Shown: in pieces, positions 28,220-37,983 of the stretch
Position numbering within the stretch: the stretch's first letter is position 1
How the letters are laid out: each line of letters starts with the position of its first letter
Assembly: GCA_035709005.1 (NCBI GenBank)
Contig: DASTFB010000087.1
Location: 124,001-188,000 of the forward strand
Source: Candidatus Methylomirabilota bacterium
GTDB lineage: Bacteria; Methylomirabilota; Methylomirabilia; Rokubacteriales; CSP1-6
Length of the DNA: 64,000 nucleotides
Direction: 5' to 3'
Translations under genes and position numbers: made by a program
The notes under the pieces: generated by a model
Seen by the model: only the letters and a program-made list of their open reading frames with translations
The model's database searches: none
Told to the model about the DNA's origin: nothing

Positions 28220-28233
28220 GGAAATTCATCGTA

Positions 28234-28788
28234 TTAGAACGCCAGGATTTCCTGCTCCTTTTTCTTCAGGAGCTCGTCCACCCTGGCGATGAACTTGTCG
28301 GTGATCTTCTGGATCTGATCGTGGCCTCGCCGCTCCTCGTCCTCCGATACCTTCTTGTCCTTGGCCATGGCCTTGAGCTTGTCGTTGGCCTCGCGCCGGA
28401 TGTTGCGCACCGCGATTCGGGCGTCTTCGGCGATCTTGTGCACGGTCTTGGCCAGCTGCTTGCGCCGTTCTTCGGTCAGGGGCGGCAGATTGAGCCGGAT
28501 CACCTTGCCATCATTGATCGGTGTCAAGCCGAGGTCCGACTTCATGATCGCCTTCTCGATGGCCGGGAGCTGAGCCGACTCCCACGGCTGGATGACGAGG
28601 GTCCGGGCGTCGGGCACGGACACCGAGGCGGTCTGGGTCACCGGGGTCGGCGTGCCGTAGTAGTCCACGCGGACGCTCTCCAGCAGCGCGGTCGAGGCGC
28701 GGCCCGTCCGCACGGCGGCGAACTCCCGGGTCAGCGTCTCCAGCGTCCCATTCATCCGGCTCTCGATGTCCTTCAGCAGCGCTTGCAT
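28234..28788 (-). CDS. frr: Ribosome recycling factor
   Basis: RRF works with EF-G to split post-termination ribosomes. The 184 residues are the normal length. Family landmarks are MNGTLETLTREFAAVRTGRAS, LVIQPWE and the C-terminal helix with VRNIRREANDKLKAM, EDEERRGHDQIQKITD and FIARVDELLKKKEQEI. It follows pyrH, the conserved rpsB-tsf-pyrH-frr order. Confidence 0.97.
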   Translation of the reverse strand: MQALLKDIESRMNGTLETLTREFAAVRTGRASTALLESVRVDYYGTPTPVTQTASVSVPDARTLVIQPWESAQLPAIEKAIMKSDLGLTPINDGKVIRLNLPPLTEERRKQLAKTVHKIAEDARIAVRNIRREANDKLKAMAKDKKVSEDEERRGHDQIQKITDKFIARVDELLKKKEQEILAF

Positions 28789-28809
28789 GCCTCCCCTCCC
28801 ACGCGTGGC

Positions 28810-29550
28810 TCACGCCGACACGATCGATCCCACGGCCTCTCCCAGCACGATCCGCTTGATATTCCCCGAACGAGTGAGATCGAACACGATGATGGGCAAG
28901 GCGTTCTCCATGCACAGGGAAATCGCGGTGGAGTCCATCACCTGCAGCCGTCGATTGAGCACGTCCTGATATGTCGTGCGAGCCAGCCGCTCGGCGCTGC
29001 GGTCCTGCTTGGGATCGGCCGAGTAGATCCCGTCGACTTTGGTGGCCTTGATGATGGCGTCGGCGCCGATCTCGATAGCCCGCAGCGCGCCGGCGGTGTC
29101 GGTGGTGAAGAACGGGTTGCCCGTGCCCGCGGCGAAGATGACGACGCGCCCCTTCTCCAGGTGGCGGATGGCCCGCCGGCGGATATAGGGCTCGGCCACC
29201 GCCCGCATCTCGATCGCCGACAGCACCCGCGTCTGGAGCCCGACCTTCTCCAGGGCGTCCTGCAAGGCCAGCGCGTTGATCACCGTGGCCAGCATCCCCA
29301 TGTAGTCGGCGGTCGCCCGGTCCATCCCGTTCACGCTGGCGGCGACGCCCCGGAAGATGTTGCCGCCCCCGATCACGATGGCCACCTGGACACCCAGCGC
29401 GGTCACCTCGCGGGTCTCCCGCGCGATCCGCTCCAGCACGGCGGGGTCGATGCCGTAGCCCTGCGTGCCGGCCAGCGCTTCCCCGGACAGCTTGAGGACG
29501 ATGCGGCGGTACGCCGGACGCGGGGTGCCGGCCTCCGCCGTCACGGTCAC
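28810..29550 (-). CDS. pyrH: Uridylate kinase
   Basis: This is the bacterial UMP kinase of the amino-acid-kinase fold, 246 residues. [13 protein letters not shown] carries the phosphate-binding lysine, and [32 protein letters not shown] and [19 protein letters not shown] are family motifs. The GTG at 29550 overlaps the TGA of tsf (GTGA). A second GTG two codons on is possible. Confidence 0.96.
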   Translation of the reverse strand: MTVTAEAGTPRPAYRRIVLKLSGEALAGTQGYGIDPAVLERIARETREVTALGVQVAIVIGGGNIFRGVAASVNGMDRATADYMGMLATVINALALQDALEKVGLQTRVLSAIEMRAVAEPYIRRRAIRHLEKGRVVIFAAGTGNPFFTTDTAGALRAIEIGADAIIKATKVDGIYSADPKQDRSAERLARTTYQDVLNRRLQVMDSTAISLCMENALPIIVFDLTRSGNIKRIVLGEAVGSIVSA

Positions 29551-30152
29551 TGTCCCTCGCCGACCTGGAAGCGGGCGAACCGCCTCACCACGATGTGCTC
29601 GCCGGTCTTGGCGTTCAGAGCGGCGACCAGGTCCTTGACCTTCGTCTTGCCCGAGGCATCCTTGATGAAGGGCTGCTCCAGCAGGCACTGCTCGGTATAG
29701 AACTTCTCCAGCTTGCCCTCGATGATCTTGTCCAGCACCTGGGCGGGTTTCTTCTGGTCGGCCATCTGGCCGCGGTAGATCTCGCGCTCCTTGTCGATCA
29801 CCGTGGCGGGGACGTCCTCGCGAGAGACGTAGGCGGGGTTGGCCGCCGCCACTTGCATCGCCAGATCCTTGACCAGCTCCTGGAAGCTCTCGGTGCGGGC
29901 CACGAAGTCGGTTTCGCAGTCGACTTCCACCAGCACGCCCAGCCGGGCCCCGGGGTGGATGTAGGCGCCCACCGCGCCCTCGCGGGCTTCGCGATGCGCC
30001 CGCTTGGCCGCGTCGGCCAGCCCCTTTTTCCGGAGCAGCTCCACGGCCGACTCGAGATTTCCCTTGGTCTGCTCCAGCGCGGCCTTGCAGTCCATCACAC
30101 CGGCCCCGGTACGGTCCCGGAGCTCCCTGACGAGCTGAGCCGAGGCGGCCAT
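29547..30152 (-). CDS. tsf: Elongation factor Ts
   Basis: EF-Ts exchanges GDP for GTP on EF-Tu. The 201-residue protein begins with a UBA-like domain, [20 protein letters not shown], then has [16 protein letters not shown], the conserved TDFV of the core. It is about 80 residues shorter than the E. coli protein and resembles the short Thermus-type EF-Ts with one core subdomain. Follows rpsB by two bases. Confidence 0.96.
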   Translation of the reverse strand: MAASAQLVRELRDRTGAGVMDCKAALEQTKGNLESAVELLRKKGLADAAKRAHREAREGAVGAYIHPGARLGVLVEVDCETDFVARTESFQELVKDLAMQVAAANPAYVSREDVPATVIDKEREIYRGQMADQKKPAQVLDKIIEGKLEKFYTEQCLLEQPFIKDASGKTKVKDLVAALNAKTGEHIVVRRFARFQVGEGQ

Positions 30153-30154
30153 CC

Positions 30155-30916
30155 CTAGCTCTCGGCCTCGGCGGCGGCCATCTCGGAGTCGGCGACCACC
30201 TCGGCCGCGCCCTCCTCGCCCTCCTCCTTGGCCAGCGCGCCCCGTCCTTCCAGGATCGCATCGGCGATACGCGACGTGATGAGGCGTACCGCCCGGATCG
30301 CGTCGTCGTTCCCCGGAATGGGGTAATCGATCCCGGTGGGATCGCAGTTGGTGTCGACGATGGCGACGATGGGAATGCCCAGGCGCTGCGCCTCGGCGAC
30401 GGCGATCCGCTCCTTGCGCGGGTCGATGATGAACACGGCCGAGGGCAGCTGCTCCATCGCCTTGATCCCGATCAGCGCCTTCTCCAGCTTCTGGCGCTCG
30501 CGGTCCAGCTCCAGCGCTTCCTTCTTGGGCAGGCGGTCCCATTCGCCCGCCTCCTTCATCTCCTCGAGCTTCTTGAGGCGCGCGATCGACTTGCGGATCG
30601 TCTCGAAGTTGGTGAGGGTTCCCCCCAGCCAGCGCTGGTTGACATAGAACATGGCGCAGCGCGTGGCCTCGTCGAGCACGGTGTCCTGGGCCTGCTTCTT
30701 GGTGCCGATGAACAGGACGCTCCCCCCGTTGCCGGCCAGGTCGCGGACGAACGCGTACGCTTCCCGGAACTTCTTGAGCGTCTTCTGGAGGTCGATGATG
30801 TAGATGCCGTTTCGCTCACCGAAGATGTACTTCTGCATCTTCGGGTTCCAACGCTTGGTCTGATGGCCGAAATGCACCCCGGCCTCGAGCAACTCCTTCA
30901 TCGTCAGTGCCGCCAT
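30155..30916 (-). CDS. rpsB: 30S ribosomal protein S2
   Basis: S2 sits on the 30S head-body junction. The 253-residue product shows [45 protein letters not shown] and [19 protein letters not shown], all diagnostic. The acidic Ala/Glu-rich tail is typical. The ATG at 30916 has a strong GGAGGAG ribosome-binding site. It is the first gene of the rpsB-to-proS run. Confidence 0.97.
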   Translation of the reverse strand: MAALTMKELLEAGVHFGHQTKRWNPKMQKYIFGERNGIYIIDLQKTLKKFREAYAFVRDLAGNGGSVLFIGTKKQAQDTVLDEATRCAMFYVNQRWLGGTLTNFETIRKSIARLKKLEEMKEAGEWDRLPKKEALELDRERQKLEKALIGIKAMEQLPSAVFIIDPRKERIAVAEAQRLGIPIVAIVDTNCDPTGIDYPIPGNDDAIRAVRLITSRIADAILEGRGALAKEEGEEGAAEVVADSEMAAAEAES

Positions 30917-30979
30917 GTCTCCTCCTTCGGTTGAGCCTCCGCCGAGCCCCCGGAACTTTTCATAGGCTCGCCTCGGACG

Positions 30980-30997
30980 GTGGGGCCCCAGCCCCAC
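30980..30997 (-). promoter_or_regulatory. Hairpin in the rpsB leader
   Basis: A perfect 7-bp stem, GTGGGGC/GCCCCAC around a 4-base loop, lies 64 bases upstream of rpsB within the 141-base argJ-rpsB gap. There is no T-tract. It could be part of an S2-binding autoregulatory leader, as known for rpsB in other bacteria, but I cannot match it to a described motif by eye. No convincing promoter hexamers were found nearby. Confidence 0.35.
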
Positions 30998-31057
30998 GAC
31001 GTCCTGCGGCTCGCACAACGGCTCCGGACCGAGTCCGCCCGGCGTGCGTGATGGTGA

Positions 31058-32308
31058 CTACGTCGTGTACTTGGCGTTGATTCGAACGTACTCCTCACTG
31101 AGGTCGCACGTCCATACCCGATCTTCGCCGTGTCCGAGGTCGAGATCGACGGTGATCGTGTACTCCGGCCGGCCCATGACCTCGCGAACCCGGTCCATTC
31201 GCGCTCCCGGACGAAGGATGCCCCGCTCGACCACGGGCTCGTCCTCGAAGAGGATGCTGACCCGGTCGGGATCGACCTTGGCCGGCGACTTGCCGAGCGC
31301 CATCATGATCCGACCCCAGTTGGGGTCCTGGCCGTTGAGGGCCGTCTTGACCAGGGGCGAGTTGGCCACGCTGCGCGCCGCCAGCACGGCGTCCCGACGG
31401 CTGGCCGCCCTCCGGACGGCGATGGTGACGAGCTTGGTGGCCCCCTCGCCGTCGCTGACCAGCAGGCGCGCCATGCGCTGGGTCAGCGCGGCCAGCCCGC
31501 GGGCGAAATCCCGCAGCCCGCGGCTGCCCTCGACCGGCGCGTGCTCGGCCAGGCCGTTGGCCAGCAGCGCGACGGTATCGCTGGTGGACTGGTCACCGTC
31601 GACGGTGATGCGGTTGAAGGAGCGCTCCACGTCCTGCTGGAGCACCCGGCGAAGCGCTGCCGGCTCGATGACGACGTCGCTGGTGATGAAACAGAACATC
31701 GTGGCCAGGTGCGGCTCGATCATCCCCACGCCCTTGGCGATCGCCCCGATGGTCACCGGCCGGCCGTTGACCTCGACGCGGAGCGCGGCCTCCTTGGGCC
31801 GCGTGTCCGTCGTCATGATGGCCTCGGCGGCCGCCCGGCTGCCCTGCGGGGACAGCGCCTTGACCAGTCGGGGGAGCGCGCCCCGGATCCTGTCCATCGG
31901 CAGCGGCGCCCCGATCACCCCCGTGGCGCCGATCAGCACGTGCCGGGCGGGGATTCTCAGCAATTCGCCGATGAGGCGGGTGATCTCCCGGGCGTCGCGC
32001 ACGCCCTGCTCCCCGGTGCACACGTTGGCGCAGCCGCTGGAGGCCACGATGGCCTGGGCCACCCCGCCGCGGACGTGCTCCATGGAAACCTGCACCGGAG
32101 CGCCCTTGATCTGGCTGGAGGTGAACACCGCGGCCGCCCGGGCCGGCGTGGGCGAATAGATCAGCGCCAGGTCCTTACGACCGCTGGGCTTGATCCCTCC
32201 CGCCACGCCGCCAGCGAGGATGCCCGGCACGGCCGTGACCCCGCCGTCCAACCACTCGATGTCGCTCGCAGCCGCGTCGGCGGAGGACGAGCGCGCGGAT
32301 CGTGCCAC
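31058..32308 (-). CDS. argJ: Bifunctional glutamate N-acetyltransferase / acetylornithine acetyltransferase
   Basis: ArgJ recycles the acetyl group in arginine synthesis. The 416-residue precursor cleaves itself before the nucleophilic threonine in AIMTTDTRPKEA, giving two chains. GVTAVPGILAGGVAGGIK and ASSGCANVCTGEQG mark the N-terminal half. QDPNWGRIMMALGKS and the C-terminal YVRINAKYTT mark the rest. The GTG start at 32308 shares one base with the argC stop (TAGTG). The start matches a true ArgJ N-terminus. Confidence 0.95.
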   Translation of the reverse strand: MARSARSSSADAAASDIEWLDGGVTAVPGILAGGVAGGIKPSGRKDLALIYSPTPARAAAVFTSSQIKGAPVQVSMEHVRGGVAQAIVASSGCANVCTGEQGVRDAREITRLIGELLRIPARHVLIGATGVIGAPLPMDRIRGALPRLVKALSPQGSRAAAEAIMTTDTRPKEAALRVEVNGRPVTIGAIAKGVGMIEPHLATMFCFITSDVVIEPAALRRVLQQDVERSFNRITVDGDQSTSDTVALLANGLAEHAPVEGSRGLRDFARGLAALTQRMARLLVSDGEGATKLVTIAVRRAASRRDAVLAARSVANSPLVKTALNGQDPNWGRIMMALGKSPAKVDPDRVSILFEDEPVVERGILRPGARMDRVREVMGRPEYTITVDLDLGHGEDRVWTCDLSEEYVRINAKYTT

Positions 32309-33366
32309 TAGGGGTACACCGGCGGCGCTTCGAGGCCCGCCCGCTCGCTCCAGCCGGCCAGAAGGTTCAGGTTCTGGACGCCATTGGCGGCGCCGCCCTT
32401 GCCCAGGTTGTCCAGCGCCGACAGGCAGACGGCCCGGCCGGTGCGGGTATCGGCGACCACGGCCACATCGCAGTAGTTCGAGCCCAGCACGGCTCGCGTC
32501 GTCGGTCGCTGGCCCTCGTCCAGCACCCTGACGAAGGGCTCGCCGGCGTAGAAGTCTCGATAGACGGCGAGCAGCTCCCGCGTGGTGGCGTCGGTGGCCA
32601 GCGGCACGACGGCCGTCGTGAACAGGCCGCGGTTGAGGGGCACCAGGTGCGGGGTGAACGTGACACGGACCGGCGAGCCGGCCAGGGCCGAGAGCTCCTG
32701 CTCGATCTCGGGCGTGTGGCGGTGCACGCCGACCCCGTAGGCCTGGACGTTCTCGTTGGCCTCCGTGTAGAGATACATCGGGTCCATCTTCCGTCCCTGG
32801 GCCCCCGCTCCGCTCACACCGGACTTGCCGTCGATCACGATGCCATCCGGCCTGGCCAACCCGGTCTTCAACAGCGGCGCCACGGCCAGGACGGCCCCGG
32901 CCGGGTAGCATCCCGGCGCCGCCACCAGACAAGCGCCAGCGATCGCCTTGCGGTGCAGCTCGGGCAGCCCGTACACCGCCTCGCCCAGTCCTGGCCGATC
33001 GATGTGGGGCGCGTTGTACCAGACCGTGTAGTCGTCGGCGTCGTGCAGGCGGTAGTCGGCCGAGAGATCGATGGCCCGCACGCGGCGCTGCCGCAGCACG
33101 GGCACGATCCTTTGAGACTCCATGTGAGGCAGGGCCAGCACGACGATGTCGGCCGCGCCGGCAAGCCACTCGGCCTCGAGGTCGTGAAAACGCAGGTCGC
33201 TGAACCCCCTGAGATGCGGGAAGGCGCTGGACAGCGGCTGTCCGGAGAGCCGATCCGAGGTGACGCCGGTCAGCTCCAGATGCGGGTGGCGGAGGACCAG
33301 CCGCAGGAGCTCGGCGCCCATGTAACCGCTGGCGCCGGCAACAGCCACGCGAAGGGTCGCCGCCAC
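32308..33366 (-). CDS. argC: N-acetyl-gamma-glutamyl-phosphate reductase
   Basis: ArgC reduces N-acetylglutamyl phosphate to the semialdehyde. The 352-residue protein has the NADP-binding VAVAGASGYMGAELLRL loop and the catalytic cysteine in AAPGCYPAGAVLA. GKSGVSGAGAQGRK and FTPHLVPLNRGLFTT are family landmarks. The start is GTG at 33366, only 5 bases after rpsI. Linkage of argCJ to rplM-rpsI recurs in several high-GC phyla. Confidence 0.95.
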   Translation of the reverse strand: MAATLRVAVAGASGYMGAELLRLVLRHPHLELTGVTSDRLSGQPLSSAFPHLRGFSDLRFHDLEAEWLAGAADIVVLALPHMESQRIVPVLRQRRVRAIDLSADYRLHDADDYTVWYNAPHIDRPGLGEAVYGLPELHRKAIAGACLVAAPGCYPAGAVLAVAPLLKTGLARPDGIVIDGKSGVSGAGAQGRKMDPMYLYTEANENVQAYGVGVHRHTPEIEQELSALAGSPVRVTFTPHLVPLNRGLFTTAVVPLATDATTRELLAVYRDFYAGEPFVRVLDEGQRPTTRAVLGSNYCDVAVVADTRTGRAVCLSALDNLGKGGAANGVQNLNLLAGWSERAGLEAPPVYP

Positions 33367-33371
33367 GACGC

Positions 33372-33770
33372 TTACCGCTTGGAGTACTGGAACTTCTGGC
33401 GGGCGCCTGGCTGCCCGTACTTCTTGCGCTCGCGCATCCGTGGATCACGGGTGAGCAGCCCGGCCTTCTTGAGAACCTGCCGCAAGTTCTCGTCGAACCG
33501 GACGAGCGCTCGGGCCAACCCGTGCCGCAGCGCACCCGCCTGGCCGGTGGGCCCTCCCCCGAAGACGGTGGCCAGCACGTCGAACTGCTCCGCCGTGTTG
33601 GTGACTTGAAGCGGCTGGGCGATGATCATCCGCAGCGTCTCACGGGGAAAGTAATCCTCGAACGTGCGCCGATTGATGGTGACCCGTCCCGAGCCCGGCC
33701 GGATCCAGACCCGGGCCACGGATGTCTTGCGGCGCCCGGTGCCGTAGAAGCGCTCGACGACGGCTGCCAT
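33372..33770 (-). CDS. rpsI: 30S ribosomal protein S9
   Basis: S9 contacts P-site tRNA with its C-terminal tail. The 132-residue protein shows [41 protein letters not shown] and [20 protein letters not shown], ending KFQYSKR as expected. The ATG overlaps the rplM stop by one base (TAATG). Confidence 0.97.
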   Translation of the reverse strand: MAAVVERFYGTGRRKTSVARVWIRPGSGRVTINRRTFEDYFPRETLRMIIAQPLQVTNTAEQFDVLATVFGGGPTGQAGALRHGLARALVRFDENLRQVLKKAGLLTRDPRMRERKKYGQPGARQKFQYSKR

Positions 33771-34186
33771 TACCGCTGGCCCGCCGCCAGCGGCTCGGGA
33801 CGCTGGGCCTGGTGCGGATGGGCGCTTCCCCGGTAGACCTTGAGCTTCTTGGCCATCGCCCGGCCCAGCCGATTCTTGGGCAGCATGCCCTGCACGGCCC
33901 ACTCGATGACCCGCTCGGGATGAGTCCGGAGCATCGTCTCGGCGTTCACCTCGCGGAGCGCGCCGATGTAGCCGGTGTGCCAGCGGTACATCTTGTCGCG
34001 AAGCTTGCGCCCGGTGAGGTGGACCTTCTCGGCATTGACGACGATGACGTGGTCGCCGCCATCCAGGTGCGGGCTGAACGTCGGCTTGTGCTTGCCCCTC
34101 AGGATCGTCGCCACCCGCGTCGCCAGGCGCCCCAGCACCTGGTCCTGGGCGTCGACGACGAACCACTTCCTCTCGCTCTCACTCAT
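33770..34186 (-). CDS. rplM: 50S ribosomal protein L13
   Basis: L13 is an early 50S assembly protein. The 138-residue product has [39 protein letters not shown] and [19 protein letters not shown]. Two in-frame ATGs exist (34192 and 34186); the second is preferred because the GAGG ribosome-binding site is correctly spaced for it. A consensus promoter and a structured leader lie just upstream. Confidence 0.96.
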   Translation of the reverse strand: MSESERKWFVVDAQDQVLGRLATRVATILRGKHKPTFSPHLDGGDHVIVVNAEKVHLTGRKLRDKMYRWHTGYIGALREVNAETMLRTHPERVIEWAVQGMLPKNRLGRAMAKKLKVYRGSAHPHQAQRPEPLAAGQR

Positions 34187-34205
34187 CCTCATCCTCGTGC
34201 GATCC

Positions 34206-34258
34206 GGCGTTGCGATAGCTCGGCTAAGTGGGCCTCAGACCAGCCAAATTGCAACGCC
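34206..34258 (-). promoter_or_regulatory. Structured leader of rplM, possible L13 autoregulatory element
   Basis: Complementary arms GGCGTTGC (34258-34251) and GCAACGCC (34213-34206) close a 37-base internal region that contains a second helix, GGCT/AGCC. The structure directly follows the rplM promoter, so depending on the exact start at least the inner five pairs form in the mRNA. L13 leaders that bind their own protein are known in other bacteria; equivalence is unproven. Confidence 0.4.
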
Positions 34259-34260
34259 AT

Positions 34261-34289
34261 ACTCTACGGGAAAATGCAGGGGCTGTCAA
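34261..34289 (-). promoter_or_regulatory. Sigma-70 promoter of rplM-rpsI-argC-argJ
   Basis: On the minus strand a perfect TTGACA (34289-34284) and TAGAGT (34266-34261) are 17 bases apart. This is one of the two consensus -35 elements I found in the window. The predicted start is near 34255, giving a leader of about 70 bases before rplM. Confidence 0.75.
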
Positions 34290-34312
34290 CGAACTGGCCA
34301 CACCTTCCCGAC

Positions 34313-34975
34313 TCACGCCCTCGTCTTGTCCCGCCAGGGGCAGAGCGTCAGGACCGGGCAGACGGGACAACGGGGCTTGCGGGCCACACAGGTGCGGCGT
34401 CCGTGCGCCTGGAAGAGGTGGCAGGTTCGAGTCCACCTGGCCCGCGGGAGCACCTCGGCCAGCTCGTCGTGGACCGGGTCGGGGTCCCTGGAGCGGGCCA
34501 GCCCCAGGCGTTGCGAGACGCGGAGCACATGGGTGTCGACGGCGATGGCGGGCTGGCCGAAGGCGTTGCCGAGAACCACGTTGGCCGTCTTGAGCCCGAC
34601 GCCGGGCAGCGCGGTAAGCAGCGCGCGCTCGGCCGGCACCTGGCCGCCGTGCTTGTCGACCAGCATCCTGGCCATGGCGACGATGGCGCGGGCCTTGGAT
34701 CGGAAGAACCCCGTCGGGCGAATGTCCCGCTCCAGCGCGGCGGGGTCGGCCCGCGCGTAATCCTCGGCCGTCCGATACTTTCGGAAGAGCGACCGGGTGA
34801 CCGTGTTCACACGCTCGTCGGTGCACTGCGCGGACAGAATGGTCGCCACGAGCAGCTCGAGCGACGTCGTGAACTCCAGCGCGATCCTGGCGTCGGGATA
34901 GGCCCGCTCCAGTGCCGCGATGATGCGCCGGGCCCTGGCCTTCGTGGCCTCCCGAGACTCCCGCGCCCTGCTCAC
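34313..34975 (-). CDS. nth: Endonuclease III (DNA glycosylase/AP lyase)
   Basis: This enzyme removes oxidised pyrimidines. The 220-residue protein has the HhH motif LPGVGLKTANVVL with the catalytic lysine, and the catalytic aspartate in AIAVDTHVLRV. The C-terminal [4Fe-4S] cluster motif CVARKPRCPVCPVLTLC is C-x6-C-x2-C-x5-C as in E. coli Nth. The GTG start at 34975 overlaps the stop of the HIT gene (GTGA). Only the promoter region of rplM lies downstream. Confidence 0.95.
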   Translation of the reverse strand: MSRARESREATKARARRIIAALERAYPDARIALEFTTSLELLVATILSAQCTDERVNTVTRSLFRKYRTAEDYARADPAALERDIRPTGFFRSKARAIVAMARMLVDKHGGQVPAERALLTALPGVGLKTANVVLGNAFGQPAIAVDTHVLRVSQRLGLARSRDPDPVHDELAEVLPRARWTRTCHLFQAHGRRTCVARKPRCPVCPVLTLCPWRDKTRA

Positions 34976-35406
34976 CGACCCAGCTGTGCGCGGAGCCGGG
35001 CCAGGCGCTCCGTGAGGTCGGCGCCCTCCAGCGGCTGCGGCGCATGGTGGACGAGCCAGGCCGGCTCCCGGGGAGCAGGGTCGCGGGCCAGGCGGGGAAC
35101 GATGTGCCAGTGGATGTGGGGAATCTGGTTGCCGAGCAGCTCGTAATTGACCTTGATGGCGTGGAAGGTCGTGGCCAGGACCCGAGCGACCTCGCTGACC
35201 TCTTCCATCAGCGCGGCGCGTTCCTCGTGGCTCAGCTCGTAGAGCTCGGTGGCGTGACGCTTGAGGACCAGCACCGTCCAGCCGGGAAAGAACTGATCGG
35301 CGTGCAAGTAGGCGACGGACACCCCGAGATCGGCGATACGATGATCGGCCCGCGGCCAGCGACCGCTGCAGGCCAGGCAGCTCCCCGGGTCAACCGCGGG
35401 CGGCAA
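34972..35406 (-). CDS. HIT family hydrolase/nucleotidyl transferase
   Basis: This is a small histidine-triad protein of about 144 residues. The triad HIHWHIVPR is present, preceded by ELLGNQIPH. A CLAC pair near the N-terminus may bind zinc. The start is uncertain: the TTG at 35406 is the best in-frame choice upstream of CLAC and overlaps the end of the aminotransferase gene, but has no good ribosome-binding site. Substrate is unknown; HIT proteins usually act on nucleoside phosphoramidates or dinucleoside polyphosphates. Confidence 0.82.
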   Translation of the reverse strand: MPPAVDPGSCLACSGRWPRADHRIADLGVSVAYLHADQFFPGWTVLVLKRHATELYELSHEERAALMEEVSEVARVLATTFHAIKVNYELLGNQIPHIHWHIVPRLARDPAPREPAWLVHHAPQPLEGADLTERLARLRAQLGR

Positions 35407-36553
35407 GGAACGGGCCCAGGCGGCGCAGGCCTTCCTGGATGCGCTCGAGCGCCGCCGCATAGGAAAAGCGCAGGTACCCTTCGGCGTTGGCCCCGAACGC
35501 CGCTCCCGGGGTGACGGCCACGCGAGCGCTCTCGAGCATCTCGTACACGAAGCTCGTGGAGTCGCCCGTGTAGCGCCGAGCATTGGCCAGCACGTAAAAC
35601 GCCCCCGTCGGCTCGCGGGCCACGCCCAGTCCGACGGCCCTCAGCCCCTCCACCATGACGTGCCGGCGCTCGTCGAAGACGCTGCGGAACCGCCGCGCGT
35701 CGTCGCCGGCTTCGCGCAGGGCGGCCACCCCGGCCCACTGGACGAACTCGTTCGTCGAGATGAAGAAGTTCCCGGCGAGTGTCTGCAGGGCGCGGACGTG
35801 CTCGCGCGGGGCGATGAGGTAGCCGAGCCTCCAGCCCGTCATCGCGAAGGCCTTGGAAAAGCCATTCAACACGAACGCCCGGTCGGTGAATTCCAGCATC
35901 GTGCGATCGCGGCCGACGTAGGACAGGCCGTGGTAGATCTCGTCGGACACCACGAACAGATCGCGCTCCTGGGCGAGGTCGGCGATCGCGGCCAGGCGTT
36001 CGGGCTGCAGCACGGTGCCCGTCGGGTTGGCCGGGGAGTTGACCACGATGGCGCGCGTGCGCGGCCCCAGGCGTTCGCGGATGGCCTCGGCCCGGTACTG
36101 AAACGCATCCTCCTCGCTCACGCCGACCCAGGCCGGCACTCCCCCCGCGTAGCGGACGAAGTTAGGGTAGCAGGCATAGGAGGGGTCGGAGAGCACCACC
36201 TCGTCTCCGGCGTCCAGCAGATAACCGAAGAGCAAGAGCATCGCGGGAGACGTGCCCGGCGTGACGAGGATCTGGTCGGGCGACACCGCGACGCCATAGG
36301 TGCAGGCGTAGTGCTCGGCGATCGCCTCCCGGAGCGGCAGGATCCCCAGGCTGGCGGTGTAGCGCGTGCGGCCGTCCTTGATGGCCCGGGTGGCGGCTTC
36401 CACGATGGCCGGTGGGGTGTCGAAGTCGGGCTCGCCGAACTCCAGGTGAACGACGTCCGCCCCCGCCCGCTCCAGAGCCTGGGCCCGCTCGAAGACCTCT
36501 ACGGCCAGGAAGGGCTCGATCGTGGACGAGCGGCGCGCCGGCCTCGGCGTCAT
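35390..36553 (-). CDS. Class I/II pyridoxal-phosphate aminotransferase
   Basis: This fold-type I aminotransferase has 387 residues. The PLP lysine is in [17 protein letters not shown], the PLP-contacting [10 protein letters not shown] is present, and the C-terminal LRFSYA holds the carboxylate-binding arginine. [11 protein letters not shown] near the N-terminus is typical of the aspartate aminotransferase subfamily. Substrate (aspartate, alanine or aromatic amino acids) cannot be assigned. The ATG at 36553 overlaps the malic enzyme stop (ATGA). Confidence 0.9.
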   Translation of the reverse strand: MTPRPARRSSTIEPFLAVEVFERAQALERAGADVVHLEFGEPDFDTPPAIVEAATRAIKDGRTRYTASLGILPLREAIAEHYACTYGVAVSPDQILVTPGTSPAMLLLFGYLLDAGDEVVLSDPSYACYPNFVRYAGGVPAWVGVSEEDAFQYRAEAIRERLGPRTRAIVVNSPANPTGTVLQPERLAAIADLAQERDLFVVSDEIYHGLSYVGRDRTMLEFTDRAFVLNGFSKAFAMTGWRLGYLIAPREHVRALQTLAGNFFISTNEFVQWAGVAALREAGDDARRFRSVFDERRHVMVEGLRAVGLGVAREPTGAFYVLANARRYTGDSTSFVYEMLESARVAVTPGAAFGANAEGYLRFSYAAALERIQEGLRRLGPFLAARG

Positions 36554-37983
36554 CCGCCGCGATGGCTCGTGCGGTGACGGCGACGGGCCGCGCCCGTCTG
36601 CCAGGCCGCCCGGGCCACCCCTTCGGCCACCACAGGCGCCACGGTCTTGTTGAACACGCTGGGAATGATGTACTCGCGGCTGAGCTCGCTCCGGCCCACG
36701 CAGGCGGCCAGGGCGCGGGCTGCCGCGATCTTCATCTCGTCGTTCACCGACCGGGCCCGGGAATCGAGCAGACCCCGGAAGAACCCGGGGAAGCACAGGA
36801 CGTTGTTGATCTGGTTGGGATAGTCCGAGCGGCCGGTCGCCATCACGCCGACGTGCCGTTCGGCCTCCTCGGGCTGGACTTCGGGCACTGGATTGGCCAT
36901 GGCGAAGACAACCGGGCGGCGAGCCATCCGCTTGATGTCCCGTACCGAGAGGATGCCCGGCACGCTCAGGCCGATGAAGACGTCGGCCCGGTGCACGGCG
37001 TCCGCCAGTGTACCCCGGACCTGACGGGGGTTGGTCACCGAGGCCACCCAGCGCTTCATGAAGTCCATGCCGGCCGCCCGGCTGGGGGAGATGATGCCAT
37101 GCTCGTCGACGCCGATGATGTCGCGGACGCCGCTCGACAGTAGGATCTTGATGGTGGCGGTGCCGGCGGCGCCGACGCCGGCGACGACCACCCGGATCTT
37201 CTGCAGCTCTTTGCGGACGATCTTCAGGGCGTTCAGGAGGGCGGCCAGTACGACCACGGCCGTGCCGTGCTGGTCGTCGTGGAAGACCGGGATGTCCAGG
37301 TCCTTGCGTAGCCGGTCCTCCACCTCGAAGCAGCGGGGCGCGGAGATATCCTCCAGGTTGATCCCCCCGAAGCCGGGCGAGATGAGCTTGACCGTCTCTA
37401 CGATCCTGTCGACGTCCTTCGTGGCCAGGCAGATCGGGAAGGCGTCGACGTCGGCGAACTCCTTGAAGAGCATGGCCTTGCCCTCCATGACCGGCATGGC
37501 CGCTTCCGGTCCGATGTCGCCCAGGCCCAGGACGGCGGTGCCGTCGGTTACGACGGCCACGCTGTTCTGCTTGATGGTCAGGGCGAAGGCCCGCTCACGA
37601 TCGTCCTGGATGGCCAGGCACACCCGGGCCACGCCCGGGGTGTAAGCCATGGAAAGATCGTCCCGAGTCCGGACCGGCACCTTGTTGCGGATCTCGATCT
37701 TGCCTCCCAGGTGCATGAGGAAGGTGCGATCCGAAATGTTGACGATGCGGACCCCCGCGACATGCTTGAGACGGCTGACCACCTGCTGGCCGTGGTGGCT
37801 GTCTCTGGCCTTGATGGTGATGTCGCGGACCACGCGGTCGCGCTGCGACTCGACGAGGTCCACCGCGCCGATGTCACCGCCTGCCCCGCCGATGGCCGAG
37901 GCCACCCTCCCCAGCATGCCGGGGCGGTTCTTGATCTCCAGGCGCACGGTGAGGCTGTAGCTGGCGCTGGGCGCGACGGCCAT
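36550..37983 (-). CDS. NAD(P)-dependent malic enzyme with N-terminal ACT domain
   Basis: This enzyme decarboxylates malate to pyruvate. The 477-residue protein begins with an ACT-like regulatory domain (residues about 10-85, YSLTVRLEIKNRPGMLGRVAS), followed by the malic domain with MAYTPGVARVC, GFGGINLEDISAPRCF, HDDQHGTAVVVLAA and the Rossmann loop VVVAGVGAAGTATIK. The ACT fusion implies allosteric control by a small ligand, perhaps an amino acid. The gene starts a short operon with the aminotransferase, HIT and nth genes. Confidence 0.93.
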   Translation of the reverse strand: MAVAPSASYSLTVRLEIKNRPGMLGRVASAIGGAGGDIGAVDLVESQRDRVVRDITIKARDSHHGQQVVSRLKHVAGVRIVNISDRTFLMHLGGKIEIRNKVPVRTRDDLSMAYTPGVARVCLAIQDDRERAFALTIKQNSVAVVTDGTAVLGLGDIGPEAAMPVMEGKAMLFKEFADVDAFPICLATKDVDRIVETVKLISPGFGGINLEDISAPRCFEVEDRLRKDLDIPVFHDDQHGTAVVVLAALLNALKIVRKELQKIRVVVAGVGAAGTATIKILLSSGVRDIIGVDEHGIISPSRAAGMDFMKRWVASVTNPRQVRGTLADAVHRADVFIGLSVPGILSVRDIKRMARRPVVFAMANPVPEVQPEEAERHVGVMATGRSDYPNQINNVLCFPGFFRGLLDSRARSVNDEMKIAAARALAACVGRSELSREYIIPSVFNKTVAPVVAEGVARAAWQTGAARRRHRTSHRGG

